Source: Tabrizicola_A sp044377735
Lineage (GTDB): Bacteria > Pseudomonadota > Alphaproteobacteria > Rhodobacterales > Rhodobacteraceae
Direction of reading: 5' to 3'
DNA length: 18,192 nucleotides
NCBI GenBank assembly: GCA_044377735.1
Contig: JBILYK010000070.1
Span: 1-18,192 of the forward strand
Shown piece after piece: positions 1 through 5,795 of the stretch. The stretch's first letter is position 1, and every line of letters begins with the position of its first letter. The translations under genes and the position numbers were made by a program. The notes under the pieces are model-generated. The model worked only from the letters and a program-made list of their open reading frames with translations, was not told the DNA's origin and did no database searches.

Positions 1-132
1 GTCGTGGCCTGCTTGTGAAGATGGATCAGCATGTCCGCACCCCGCGTCGAATGTCCCTCAGAACCGATCTTGCCATGAAAAATGCGGAACGCCGAGGGTC
101 TATGTGATCATCCGAGATGGAACAGCCAGCTC
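1..132. other. Unassigned stretch at the window edge
   Basis: A short plus-strand reading frame enters from the window edge and ends at TGA 105-107. It encodes about 34 residues, rich in Arg and Met, that I do not recognise. It could be the last part of a gene truncated by the window or by the adjacent IS3 derivative, but equally a chance frame. Nothing else is visible here. Confidence 0.15.
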
Positions 133-159
133 TAAACCGCGCCGGGTTTGCCGGAGGCT
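133..159 (+). repeat. Left terminal inverted repeat of IS3-family derivative
   Basis: It begins TAAACCGCGCCGGG and pairs with the reverse complement of 357-383, which begins TGAACCGCGCCAGG. The related end at 4141 begins TGAACCTCGCCGGG. These three sequences identify one IS3-family terminus type present three times in the window. Confidence 0.75.
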
Positions 160-185
160 CCAACTTCTGAATAGGATGGAGCATC

Positions 186-358
186 ATGAGCAAGACGACG
201 AACAAGTTTTCCCCCGAAGTGGGCGAACGCGCCGTGCGGCTGGTGCTGGACAATCAGGGCCAGCATGGATTGCGCTGGCAGGCGGTGCTGTCGATTTCAT
301 CCAAGATCGGCTGCGCGCCGCAGACCCTGAATGACCTGGTCAACAAGGCTGAGGTCAG
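186..358 (+). pseudogene. IS3-family transposase OrfA, N-terminal fragment
   Basis: About 57 residues of the IS3-family OrfA helix-turn-helix protein are recognisable. It starts MSKTTNKFSPEV at ATG 186 behind an AGGATGGAG ribosome-binding site. The part containing IGCAPQTLNDLVNKAEV is the HTH recognition region that binds IS ends. The homology stops at the right inverted repeat of the element. The frame continues to a stop at 474-476, but the residues after about 57 do not look like OrfA. Full OrfA proteins are around 90-110 residues and carry a leucine-zipper tail leading to the programmed frameshift into OrfB; both are missing. It is not expected to be functional. Confidence 0.75.
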
Positions 359-383
359 CCTCCGACAAACCTGGCGCGGTTCA
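357..383 (-). repeat. Right terminal inverted repeat of IS3-family derivative
   Basis: The reverse complement reads TGAACCGCGCCAGGTTTGTC followed by GGAGGCT, matching the left end at 133-159 with three mismatches in 27 positions. In the plus-strand orfB frame it still encodes the tail of OrfB (SDKPGAVQ), which supports its being the true right end and not a chance repeat. Confidence 0.72.
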
Positions 384-894
384 ACACTCATCACATTGGC
401 ACATCATGATGCCGTCAGGAGGGGGCATCCACGCCATCAACAGAGCCGGTGGCAGATCTGGAATTGCAAGGCTTAAAATCTACATATTATCGACTAAATT
501 TGCACGCTAATCGTGTTAATATTATTTTGCATCCATTCCTGTAAAATTGATCTCGATCTACGATTTTCGATCAGTATGGAGCACTGGAATGAATTTCAGA
601 AGTAAACTTGTAGCGTGTGATGTGTTCTTGGGCGCTGCAACGTCTTACGCTTGAGGGATCCCAAGACGCCCTTCCTTGATGTTCGCAAGCTTCAAAGGCT
701 GTGGTGGCAGCAACATAGTGCTAATCTCATCGATTTTCGAGATCGGCGGAGTTGCCTGTAGCCCTCCCATCAAGGCCCAACTTAAATGAACTCGACAGCG
801 GGCCAGCAATCTTGTCCCCCCGTTTGTCGCAAGTCTTGCCCTCGCGAACCGCCAAGGTGAGGCCTTCGAATGAAAATAGCATAGGTCAGGGAAG
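384..894. other. Gene-free AT-rich region upstream of yjbH
   Basis: About 510 bases without a convincing gene, and strongly AT-rich between roughly 475 and 575. Two short frames exist: 589-654 (21 codons, MNFRSKLVACDV onward, ending SYA, with GGAG eight bases upstream) and 679-789 (36 codons, starting MFASFKGCGGSN). Neither is recognised. The first faintly resembles a signal-peptide start and might be the remnant of a small secreted protein. The 10-base sequence CGATTTTCGA occurs at 561-570 and 731-740, each beside a GATCTCGA or TCGAGATC motif. A four-codon frame, ATG 870 to TAG 882-884, sits behind AAGGTGAGG just before yjbH. The region probably carries the promoter and leader of the yjbH operon. 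Confidence 0.4.
500..528 (+). promoter_or_regulatory. Candidate sigma70-type promoter for the yjbH operon
   Basis: TTGCAC at 500-505 and TATTTT at 523-528 are separated by 17 bases inside the most AT-rich part of the region. It would give a long leader of about 360 bases before yjbH. It is a consensus match by eye only, and AT-rich DNA yields such matches easily. Confidence 0.22.
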
Positions 895-2967
895 TTGATA
901 GTCCGAGGAGAAGACGCATTTCGTAAAGGGCAACGTGGCCGAGGCCGGTTCGCTGCCGCTATAGCGCTTTTCGTCTTTTTGGTCGGCTCGGTTCCAGCTC
1001 AAGCTGAGCAGTTTCAGGCACCGCGGTTCAATGACTTGGGCATGCCGGGAAGCCTAACACTGCCTGCCGCACGCCCGGCTCAAGACGGTTCAATTGCCTT
1101 CAGCTTCGACAGAGATGATGTCCACAATGTGGGAACCCTGACCTTCCAAGCAACTGGTCGGCTGACCACCGCCTTCCGATATGGCAGTTTTGAGCGCCCA
1201 AGAAATACGCTCTACGATCGCAGTTTTGATCTTCAATTTCAGCTATCTCACGAGCGCGGATGGATGCCGGGCATTGCGATTGGTCTTCGCGATTTCATTG
1301 GCACTGGCACGCTGGCCAGCGAATATGTCGTCGCGACCAAGAGCATTTCGCCAAAGCTGAGTGTCACTGGCGGTGTTGGCTGGGGGAAACTTGGAGCGAA
1401 TGCCGATTTGGGCACACCTTTCGGCGCTAGACCAACTTGGAGCGGGCTTGGCGGTGAGCCGGGCTATCGTCAGTGGTTCCGTGGGCCGGCCGCGGCATTC
1501 GGAGCCCTTGACTGGCACGCTACAGATCGCCTGCGCCTTTCGTTTGGATGGTCAGGTGAAGAACCCGCTGGCCCAAGTGCCGCAGGGTTAGCGCAGTTTG
1601 GTCTTAGCTGGCAGGCCCGCCGCGGACTTGCCTTTGGCGCCAGGACGGATGGCGCCGGCAATTTTGGTTTAGGCCTGCAACTCTCGTTCAATCCGCGCTT
1701 TGCCCCGAGTGCGCTTAATCCCGGCAGGCCGCCCTTGGCTTTCGGGCGGTCACATCAGAGTTCTGTCGCCATGGATCCCGTGAGCCGCTTACGGCAAAGA
1801 TTGGCCGAAGATGGTTTGGTCTTGCACAAGGTGCAGCTTGATGGCGATCATGTTCGGGTACAGATTGAAAACCGCCGCTTTGGCTTGCCCGCTCAGGCCC
1901 TCGGTCGGGTTGGACGCGCGCTCACTGGCGAGCTTGATCCCGAAGTCGAGCACTTTTCGGTTGAGTTGGCAGGCCTCGGCCCGGCCGCTTCTCAAGTCAT
2001 GCTATCGCGGTCCGATCTCTTGGGTCTACAGGACGATCCTGCCAGAGCGGAGATGGGCTGGCATGCGGCGCGTATCGGCCCCGTACAGAATTGGGAAGGT
2101 ACCCGATTGCCTGAGCCAGTTCCCTACGAGGTGACGCTAGCGCCATATATGGCCTTGTCCATGTTCGACCCGATAGCGCCTGTTCGGGCAGACGTTGGTG
2201 CCCAAGTCGACGGTCGGCTGAGGATTGCGCCCGGCTTCTTCTTGGATGGAAGTTTTCGGGCAAGGTTAGGTGGCAATCGAAAAGAAACGGATCGCTTTTC
2301 AAACTCGGAACTGCCACCGGTAAGGTCTGACGTAGGGCGCTACGCTGTGGCCGGGGATGCTGGTGCCACTCGTTTCGCGCTCACCCACGTGTCGGCCCCA
2401 CTCCCGAACATCTACACGCGGGCTTCAATTGGTCTCCTGGAGGAGATGTTTGCTGGCGTAGTCGGTGAAGTCCTGTGGAAGCCGCCGACCAGTCGCCTCG
2501 GCCTTGGGCTTGAGCTTGCCGAAGTCTGGCAGCGCAACCCCGGCATGGGGCTCGGCTTTGATTACTACGACTATTCGACACTGACCGGTCACGCATCAGT
2601 GTACTATGCGCTGACACCAGAATACGACCTGAGGCTGGATGTTGGTCAGTATCTGGCAGGTGATCGCGGTGCCACCGTTTCGATAGATCGCTTCTTTGCA
2701 AATGGCTGGAAAGTCGGCGCCTATGCGACGCTGACAGATGTGCCATTTGAGACCTTTGGTGAAGGTTCGTTTGACAAGGGGATCAGGCTGAGCATCCCGC
2801 TGGAGTGGGTGTTCGGGAAACCGAATACCCGACAGTCCACCATTCTCCTGCAACCTATCCAGCGTGATGGTGGCGCTCGACTTGAGCCAGGCGATCGCCT
2901 CTACGATGTCATCAGACCGGCGCATTCTTCAGATCTCAAACGTACTTGGGGGATGTTCTGGAAATGA
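895..2967 (+). CDS. yjbH: YjbH-domain outer-membrane protein (exopolysaccharide-associated)
   Basis: A 690-residue protein of the YjbH/GfcD family, predicted beta-barrels of the outer membrane found with exopolysaccharide and capsule loci. A basic N-terminus and hydrophobic stretch end in VPAQA around residue 36, a type I signal peptide. Then come the family's characteristic segments: RSFDLQFQL, IAIGLRDFIGTGTLASEY and GVGWGKLG in the first 180 residues, and IQRDGGARL near the C-terminus. The protein ends WGMFWK, aromatic as in many outer-membrane barrels. Length matches the E. coli family (about 700). The only in-frame start is TTG 895, because TAG at 877-879 closes the frame upstream; the AGG and AGGG ribosome-site candidates are weak or very close. 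It is coupled to yjbF through an ATGA overlap. The assignment is secure at family level; the molecular function of YjbH is not well established. Confidence 0.88.
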   Translation: MIVRGEDAFRKGQRGRGRFAAAIALFVFLVGSVPAQAEQFQAPRFNDLGMPGSLTLPAARPAQDGSIAFSFDRDDVHNVGTLTFQATGRLTTAFRYGSFERPRNTLYDRSFDLQFQLSHERGWMPGIAIGLRDFIGTGTLASEYVVATKSISPKLSVTGGVGWGKLGANADLGTPFGARPTWSGLGGEPGYRQWFRGPAAAFGALDWHATDRLRLSFGWSGEEPAGPSAAGLAQFGLSWQARRGLAFGARTDGAGNFGLGLQLSFNPRFAPSALNPGRPPLAFGRSHQSSVAMDPVSRLRQRLAEDGLVLHKVQLDGDHVRVQIENRRFGLPAQALGRVGRALTGELDPEVEHFSVELAGLGPAASQVMLSRSDLLGLQDDPARAEMGWHAARIGPVQNWEGTRLPEPVPYEVTLAPYMALSMFDPIAPVRADVGAQVDGRLRIAPGFFLDGSFRARLGGNRKETDRFSNSELPPVRSDVGRYAVAGDAGATRFALTHVSAPLPNIYTRASIGLLEEMFAGVVGEVLWKPPTSRLGLGLELAEVWQRNPGMGLGFDYYDYSTLTGHASVYYALTPEYDLRLDVGQYLAGDRGATVSIDRFFANGWKVGAYATLTDVPFETFGEGSFDKGIRLSIPLEWVFGKPNTRQSTILLQPIQRDGGARLEPGDRLYDVIRPAHSSDLKRTWGMFWK

Positions 2968-3581
2968 GTAAGTTCCGCTCAGTTCTCCTCATGGTCTCAG
3001 CGGTTCCGCTGCTGATCGGGTGCGCTTCGCAAGATGTTGGCAGCTTGGAGCAAGGCGCCAGTCTCAAGGTTGAACTCTTGGCAGGGTTGATCTCCGGACC
3101 AAAAGCAGAAGTCGTACAACCAAAAGCACCTGATCGCTTGCTTGCAAGCTTGTTCAAGCGAAATATTGTTGCCGACATAGGCCTGGTCGATCGACGGGGA
3201 ACAGTTACCGAATGGTCTTCTGCGGAAGGTGCAACCATCACGTTGGATGCTGGCGTACTCATCGGCACTTCAGGACTTTCTGATGATCTCTACTCCGCCG
3301 ACGTCGAACCACTTCAGGTTGCGATGTTGCAAGGCGGTGGAAGTTATGCCCGTACGTTCCGCTATCTTGATGGAGAGAGGGTCATACGACGCGTCGACGC
3401 CGCATGTGTCCTTCGTCAGAGCAGCGATGGTAGCGAATTCACCGAGTTATGCCGTGAAACGGGCGGCACCTTCATCAACCGCTTCAAAGTGGAGCCAGAG
3501 ACACTTCGAATCCTCGCCTCGCGCCAATGGATAGGCCGCGAGGTCGGCTATCTGGGACTTAACCCTACTGAGGGGCCCTGA
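2964..3581 (+). CDS. yjbF: YjbF/GfcB-family lipoprotein
   Basis: A 205-residue predicted lipoprotein. The start chosen is ATG 2964, which overlaps the yjbH stop in ATGA (2964-2967), an arrangement typical of translational coupling. A TTG at 2946 would extend it by six residues but would put charged sequence before the signal peptide. Residues 1-19 form a lipoprotein signal with lipobox LIGC and Cys20 as the lipidation site. The following position is Ala, so outer-membrane sorting by Lol is plausible. The body contains GDIG-like IVADIGLVDRRG, a central LDGERVIRRVDAACVL segment and a C-terminal RQWIGREVGYLGLNP, resembling YjbF/GfcB proteins that accompany YjbH. In E. coli the operon also has YjbE and YjbG; here only YjbH and YjbF are clear homologues. 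It is likely a periplasmic-face partner of YjbH. Confidence 0.8.
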   Translation: MSKFRSVLLMVSAVPLLIGCASQDVGSLEQGASLKVELLAGLISGPKAEVVQPKAPDRLLASLFKRNIVADIGLVDRRGTVTEWSSAEGATITLDAGVLIGTSGLSDDLYSADVEPLQVAMLQGGGSYARTFRYLDGERVIRRVDAACVLRQSSDGSEFTELCRETGGTFINRFKVEPETLRILASRQWIGREVGYLGLNPTEGP

Positions 3582-3628
3582 TCCTAGTTTCGTCAAATCC
3601 CCAAAATACTAAATGAAAGGAAGAAAAC

Positions 3629-3994
3629 ATGCGTAGTTATATGTCCGCCGGTGTCTTTGTGGCACTGAGCATTGTCTCGACATCATCAGTCTTGGCGGGA
3701 GCCTTGTTAGTTGAGCCGTTCGAGTCTGATGGCTGTGTCCCCGGCTACACGGCAGAGGGCGCTTTTGTCGACGAAGTTGGTACCGTACTTGCGAGTGATG
3801 GCTGGTCAGCCGCCGGCGCCGGTGAGGTCGTCGACGCAGACGGTAATCGTGTTGTTCTGCGCCAAGACTGCCTTGCAGCTCTGAGTGCACCACGTGGCAA
3901 CCTGGGCGTGGGAGCAATTTCTGTTCTGGTTGTCGGTCTCGGTGTTTTGATGTTGGGCACGAACGGTACAAATGGAACCAATGGAACGAACTAA
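3629..3994 (+). CDS. Small exported protein with Gly-Thr-Asn repeat tail (YjbE/GfcA-like analogue)
   Basis: A 121-residue protein starting at ATG 3629 behind a strong GAAAGGAAG ribosome site. Residues 1-23 form a signal peptide ending VLA, so the mature protein begins near Gly24. The mature part is acidic, with two cysteines (36 and 81) that could form a disulfide. Residues 92-110 form a hydrophobic, Gly-rich segment (GVGAISVLVVGLGVLMLG). The tail is GTN repeated four times to the stop. The repeats use different synonymous codons (GGT/GGA, ACA/ACC/ACG, AAC/AAT), so the repetition is seen in protein more than in DNA. E. coli YjbE and GfcA share this plan: signal peptide, hydrophobic segment, low-complexity Thr-rich tail. 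I infer an analogous role in the same polysaccharide module; sequence homology is not demonstrated. Confidence 0.7.
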   Translation: MRSYMSAGVFVALSIVSTSSVLAGALLVEPFESDGCVPGYTAEGAFVDEVGTVLASDGWSAAGAGEVVDADGNRVVLRQDCLAALSAPRGNLGVGAISVLVVGLGVLMLGTNGTNGTNGTN

Positions 3995-4039
3995 CACGCG
4001 CAGTTGGGCCGCGTGAGCTGACGACATGATTGCGTTCAA

Positions 4040-4063
4040 CGCTTGGAGCTTTTGCTCCAAGTG
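4040..4063 (+). terminator. Hairpin 1 downstream of the yjb module
   Basis: CTTGGAGC (4042-4049) pairs perfectly with GCTCCAAG (4054-4061) around a TTTT loop, extended by a G-U and a C-G pair. It lies 45 bases after the stop of the small exported protein. It is not followed by a U-run, so alone it is a poor intrinsic terminator. It shares its left arm and loop with hairpin 2. Confidence 0.5.
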
Positions 4064-4068
4064 CGAAC

Positions 4069-4111
4069 CTGGAGCTTTTGGGTTTGTCATAAAAAAACCC
4101 AAAAGCTCCAG
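4069..4111 (+). terminator. Hairpin 2, 17-bp perfect stem, probable operon terminator
   Basis: Bases 4069-4085 are the exact reverse complement of 4095-4111, with a nine-base loop. TTTATAT follows on the plus strand, a weak U-tract. Position and strength suggest it ends the yjbH-yjbF-small-gene transcript. The 11 bases 4070-4080 repeat 4044-4054 exactly, so the right arm (4100-4110) could pair with either copy, allowing alternative folds. Confidence 0.6.
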
Positions 4112-4136
4112 TTTATATGATGTAGCGCAGATCGAC

Positions 4137-4286
4137 TTAGTGAACCTCGCCGGGTTTACCGGAAAATGGTTTGTTCAACGAAGAGGCGACCATATCGAGT
4201 GAGTTCAGATTTGCACGGAACGCCTCTTCTGCTTCTGCGGGCGGGATGGGACCGAGAAGGCGGCGGTTGTTTTGCCAATCGACCTG
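4137..4286 (-). pseudogene. IS3-family transposase OrfB, C-terminal remnant
   Basis: On the minus strand the sequence reads VDWQNNRRLLGPIPPAEAEE and continues through ANLNSLDMVAS to KPFSGKPGEVH and a TAA stop at 4137-4139. This is the characteristic C-terminus of IS3-family OrfB (DDE transposase), about 50 residues of an original of some 280. The stop sits in the terminal inverted repeat. The upstream side is joined directly to an IS481-family remnant at about 4287-4290 without a stop, so the two unrelated transposase ends are fused in frame. All catalytic residues are absent. Confidence 0.78.
4141..4163 (+). repeat. IS3-family right-end inverted repeat
   Basis: TGAACCTCGCCGGGTTTACC, followed by GGA, matches the ends at 133-159 and 357-383. 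It marks the outer end of the second IS3-type remnant, whose body lies to the right. Confidence 0.7.
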
Positions 4287-4289
4287 TTT

Positions 4290-4840
4290 GGTGTTCAGTC
4301 TTGGAATCTGGTATGTCGGGTTTGGGATGAGTCGTTCTGGCTATGATGTCCAGTTCTCGCAGATGTATTGGTAGGACGTGAGCCTTCGGGCGAAGTTGTA
4401 GGCCGCCAGGAAGTCAGTGAGGTGCGTCCGCAGCTGACCCGTGGCTGTCGTAGTGGAACCGTTTTACCGTTGCTTCTTTGATGCTGCGGTTCATCCGTTC
4501 GACCTGGCCATTGGTCCACGGGTGGTTGGGCTTGTCTCCCTCGACGTCAGGCAGGCCAGAGCTGCCATGCTGTTGCACACACCAGCGCAACGCTGAACCG
4601 GTCAGGTGCGGGATCGTCGACTGCAAGGGATAGAGTCAGTTGTCCAGCGGCAGCAATGTGTGGCGCCGGAATGTGACGATCATCGCTTCCTCGGCCTCGG
4701 TCTGGACAGTAGATCGAGGCACCGACGGGCTCGTCTTTATATCCTCGACCGTCGCCCGCTTGCGTCGTTTCGCCACTGTCTTTGGGTTGATGCCCAGTTC
4801 CCGGCTCAATCGTGGCGCTCCCGTGACGAACCTGCCCCAT
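4290..4840 (-). pseudogene. IS481-family transposase, multiply deleted
   Basis: The minus strand encodes recognisable IS481-type blocks in the correct order but in a broken frame. They are MGQVRHGSAT at ATG 4840, a one-base-shifted SRELGINPKTVAKRRKRATV, then RRHTLLPLDN followed by TGA, IPHLTGSALRWCVQQHGSSG, DVEGDKP, NHPWTNGQVERMNRSIKEAT, a frame change, HLTDFLAAYNFARRL, ICENWTS followed by TAG, and LNPIH-like LIPNPTYQIPRLNT. At least three internal deletions are implied: after HGSAT, between DVEGDKP and NHPWTNG where most of the DDE core should be, and after ARRL. It is certainly inactive. Confidence 0.78.
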
Positions 4841-4916
4841 GCTGCTTCCTTCCATTCCAGCGAAACATCGCAGCGTCAAACTGTGGTATCTAACGCCTAG
4901 AGCCGTGTATTACACA
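4290..4916 (-). mobile_element. IS481-family remnant
   Basis: The outer left end is still visible: the minus strand from 4916 reads TGTGTAATACACGGCTCTAG, the kind of terminus seen in IS481-family elements. The transposase begins about 75 bases inside it. The other end is lost: the transposase C-terminus (LNT, 4290-4298) runs directly into IS3 orfB sequence. About 627 bases remain of an element that is normally near 1.1-1.3 kb. Confidence 0.72.
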
Positions 4917-5015
4917 ATTCATGGCAATGCGGGTCGTCAGAAATACAAAATCCGCCCGCCCCCCCCTTGAAGCCCGCCCCACCCGCTGCCACAATCTCGC
5001 CCAAAAGGGGGCCAA

Positions 5016-5786
5016 ATGACCACACTCCTCATCTTGATGCCCACGGGCGGGCACATCGACACACCCTGCGTCCACGCCATGCTGGGCCTGACCCAAGCGC
5101 TGACCAAACGCGGGATTCCCTTTGCCCTGCGCACCTATGAATGGTCGGATTTGGTTATCTCGCGCAATTACCTGATGTCCGTCTTCCTTGCCAAAACCCA
5201 GTTCAGCCATGCGCTGCTTTTGGACAGCGACATGAGTTTTGAACCTGATCTGTTCTTCAAACTGCTGGATTTTGACGCCGAATTCACCGTCGCCCCTTAC
5301 CCCCAGCGTCGCATGCCTTGGGAGGCGTTTCGCAGCGCCATCGAACGCGAGGCGGGTAAGCCCGAAGATCAGCGCGCCAGCACCACCGCGCTGATGGCCG
5401 AAACCATGCGCTATAACATCCCCCAAGTGTTCGAGGCGGGCGAGCCGTGGCCCCTTGTGCGCCGCGATGGGTTCCGCCGCGTCGCGGGCGCTGGCACGGG
5501 GTTTATGCTTCTGAAACGCTCCGTCCCCGAAAAGATGGTCGCATCGGGCACGGCTATCCCCGTTCCGGGGTTCAACGGACCCGGTTATCCCGATGCCGAT
5601 TTTCACGATTTTTTCAGTCATCTGCGCGGGCGCGGGGGCGCGGTGATGCACGGCGAGGATACCAGTTTTTGCCGACGCTGGATTACGGGCTGCGAAGGGG
5701 AAATCTGGTGTTATGAGGCCGCGAAAATTACTCATCACGGCAATCTCGCCTATCCGGGGGATTATCGTTTCGCGAGTAAACCCTAA
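5016..5786 (+). CDS. GT-A-fold glycosyltransferase-like protein
   Basis: A 256-residue protein starting at ATG 5016 behind AAGGGGGCC. The N-terminus (LLILMPTGGHIDTPCVHAML) resembles a Rossmann-like nucleotide-sugar-binding start. HALLLDSDMSFEPDLF gives a DxD-type metal and nucleotide-sugar motif at Asp70-Asp72. AGAGTGFMLLKR (about 157-168), HGEDTSFCRR with Glu214-Asp215, and a terminal ITHHG complete the pattern common in family-2-like GT-A enzymes. No signal peptide or membrane helix is visible, so it is probably cytoplasmic. Sugar donor and acceptor cannot be told. It lies just beyond the IS481 remnant and runs tail to tail with glmM, nine bases apart. A long open frame on the opposite strand (4890-5738) is judged an antisense shadow. 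Confidence 0.7.
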   Translation: MTTLLILMPTGGHIDTPCVHAMLGLTQALTKRGIPFALRTYEWSDLVISRNYLMSVFLAKTQFSHALLLDSDMSFEPDLFFKLLDFDAEFTVAPYPQRRMPWEAFRSAIEREAGKPEDQRASTTALMAETMRYNIPQVFEAGEPWPLVRRDGFRRVAGAGTGFMLLKRSVPEKMVASGTAIPVPGFNGPGYPDADFHDFFSHLRGRGGAVMHGEDTSFCRRWITGCEGEIWCYEAAKITHHGNLAYPGDYRFASKP

Positions 5787-5795
5787 ACCCCAGCC

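Larger units (their letters stand above)
133..383 (+). mobile_element. MITE-like internally deleted IS3-family element
   Basis: A 251-bp element is bounded by near-perfect terminal inverted repeats of 27 bases (133-159 and 357-383, three mismatches). It contains the 5' part of an IS3-type orfA, and orfA runs almost directly into the right terminal repeat. Read on the plus strand in the orfB frame, the right repeat encodes SDKPGAVQ, the type of C-terminus that IS3-family OrfB has inside its right end. Both termini are therefore genuine ends of the same IS type, with everything between orfA codon about 57 and the right end deleted. Without a DDE transposase it could move only in trans. The flanking triplets (CTC on the left, ACA on the right) do not match, so no target duplication is visible and the copy is probably old. 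Confidence 0.72.

Noticed and set aside
895..3994. The yjb genes as cargo of a composite transposon between two IS3 ends
   Set aside because: The left copy is a complete short element and the right copy is only a right end in the opposite orientation fused to IS481. No matching target duplications are visible, so a simple composite transposon is not supported.
3956..3994. A slippage-prone DNA microsatellite at the GTN repeats
   Set aside because: The nine-base units differ by synonymous changes, so the DNA repeat is imperfect and replication slippage would be weak.
4914..5015. CRISPR or riboswitch-like structure before the glycosyltransferase
   Set aside because: Only a C-rich tract (CCGCCCGCCCCCCCC) and short hairpin potential are seen; there are no spaced direct repeats or recognisable aptamer core.
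4890..5738. 282-codon open frame on the minus strand opposite the glycosyltransferase-like gene
   Set aside because: It reads as low-complexity Arg/Ala/Gly sequence with no recognisable motifs, while the plus strand has a ribosome site and GT-A signatures. High-GC codon bias creates such shadows.
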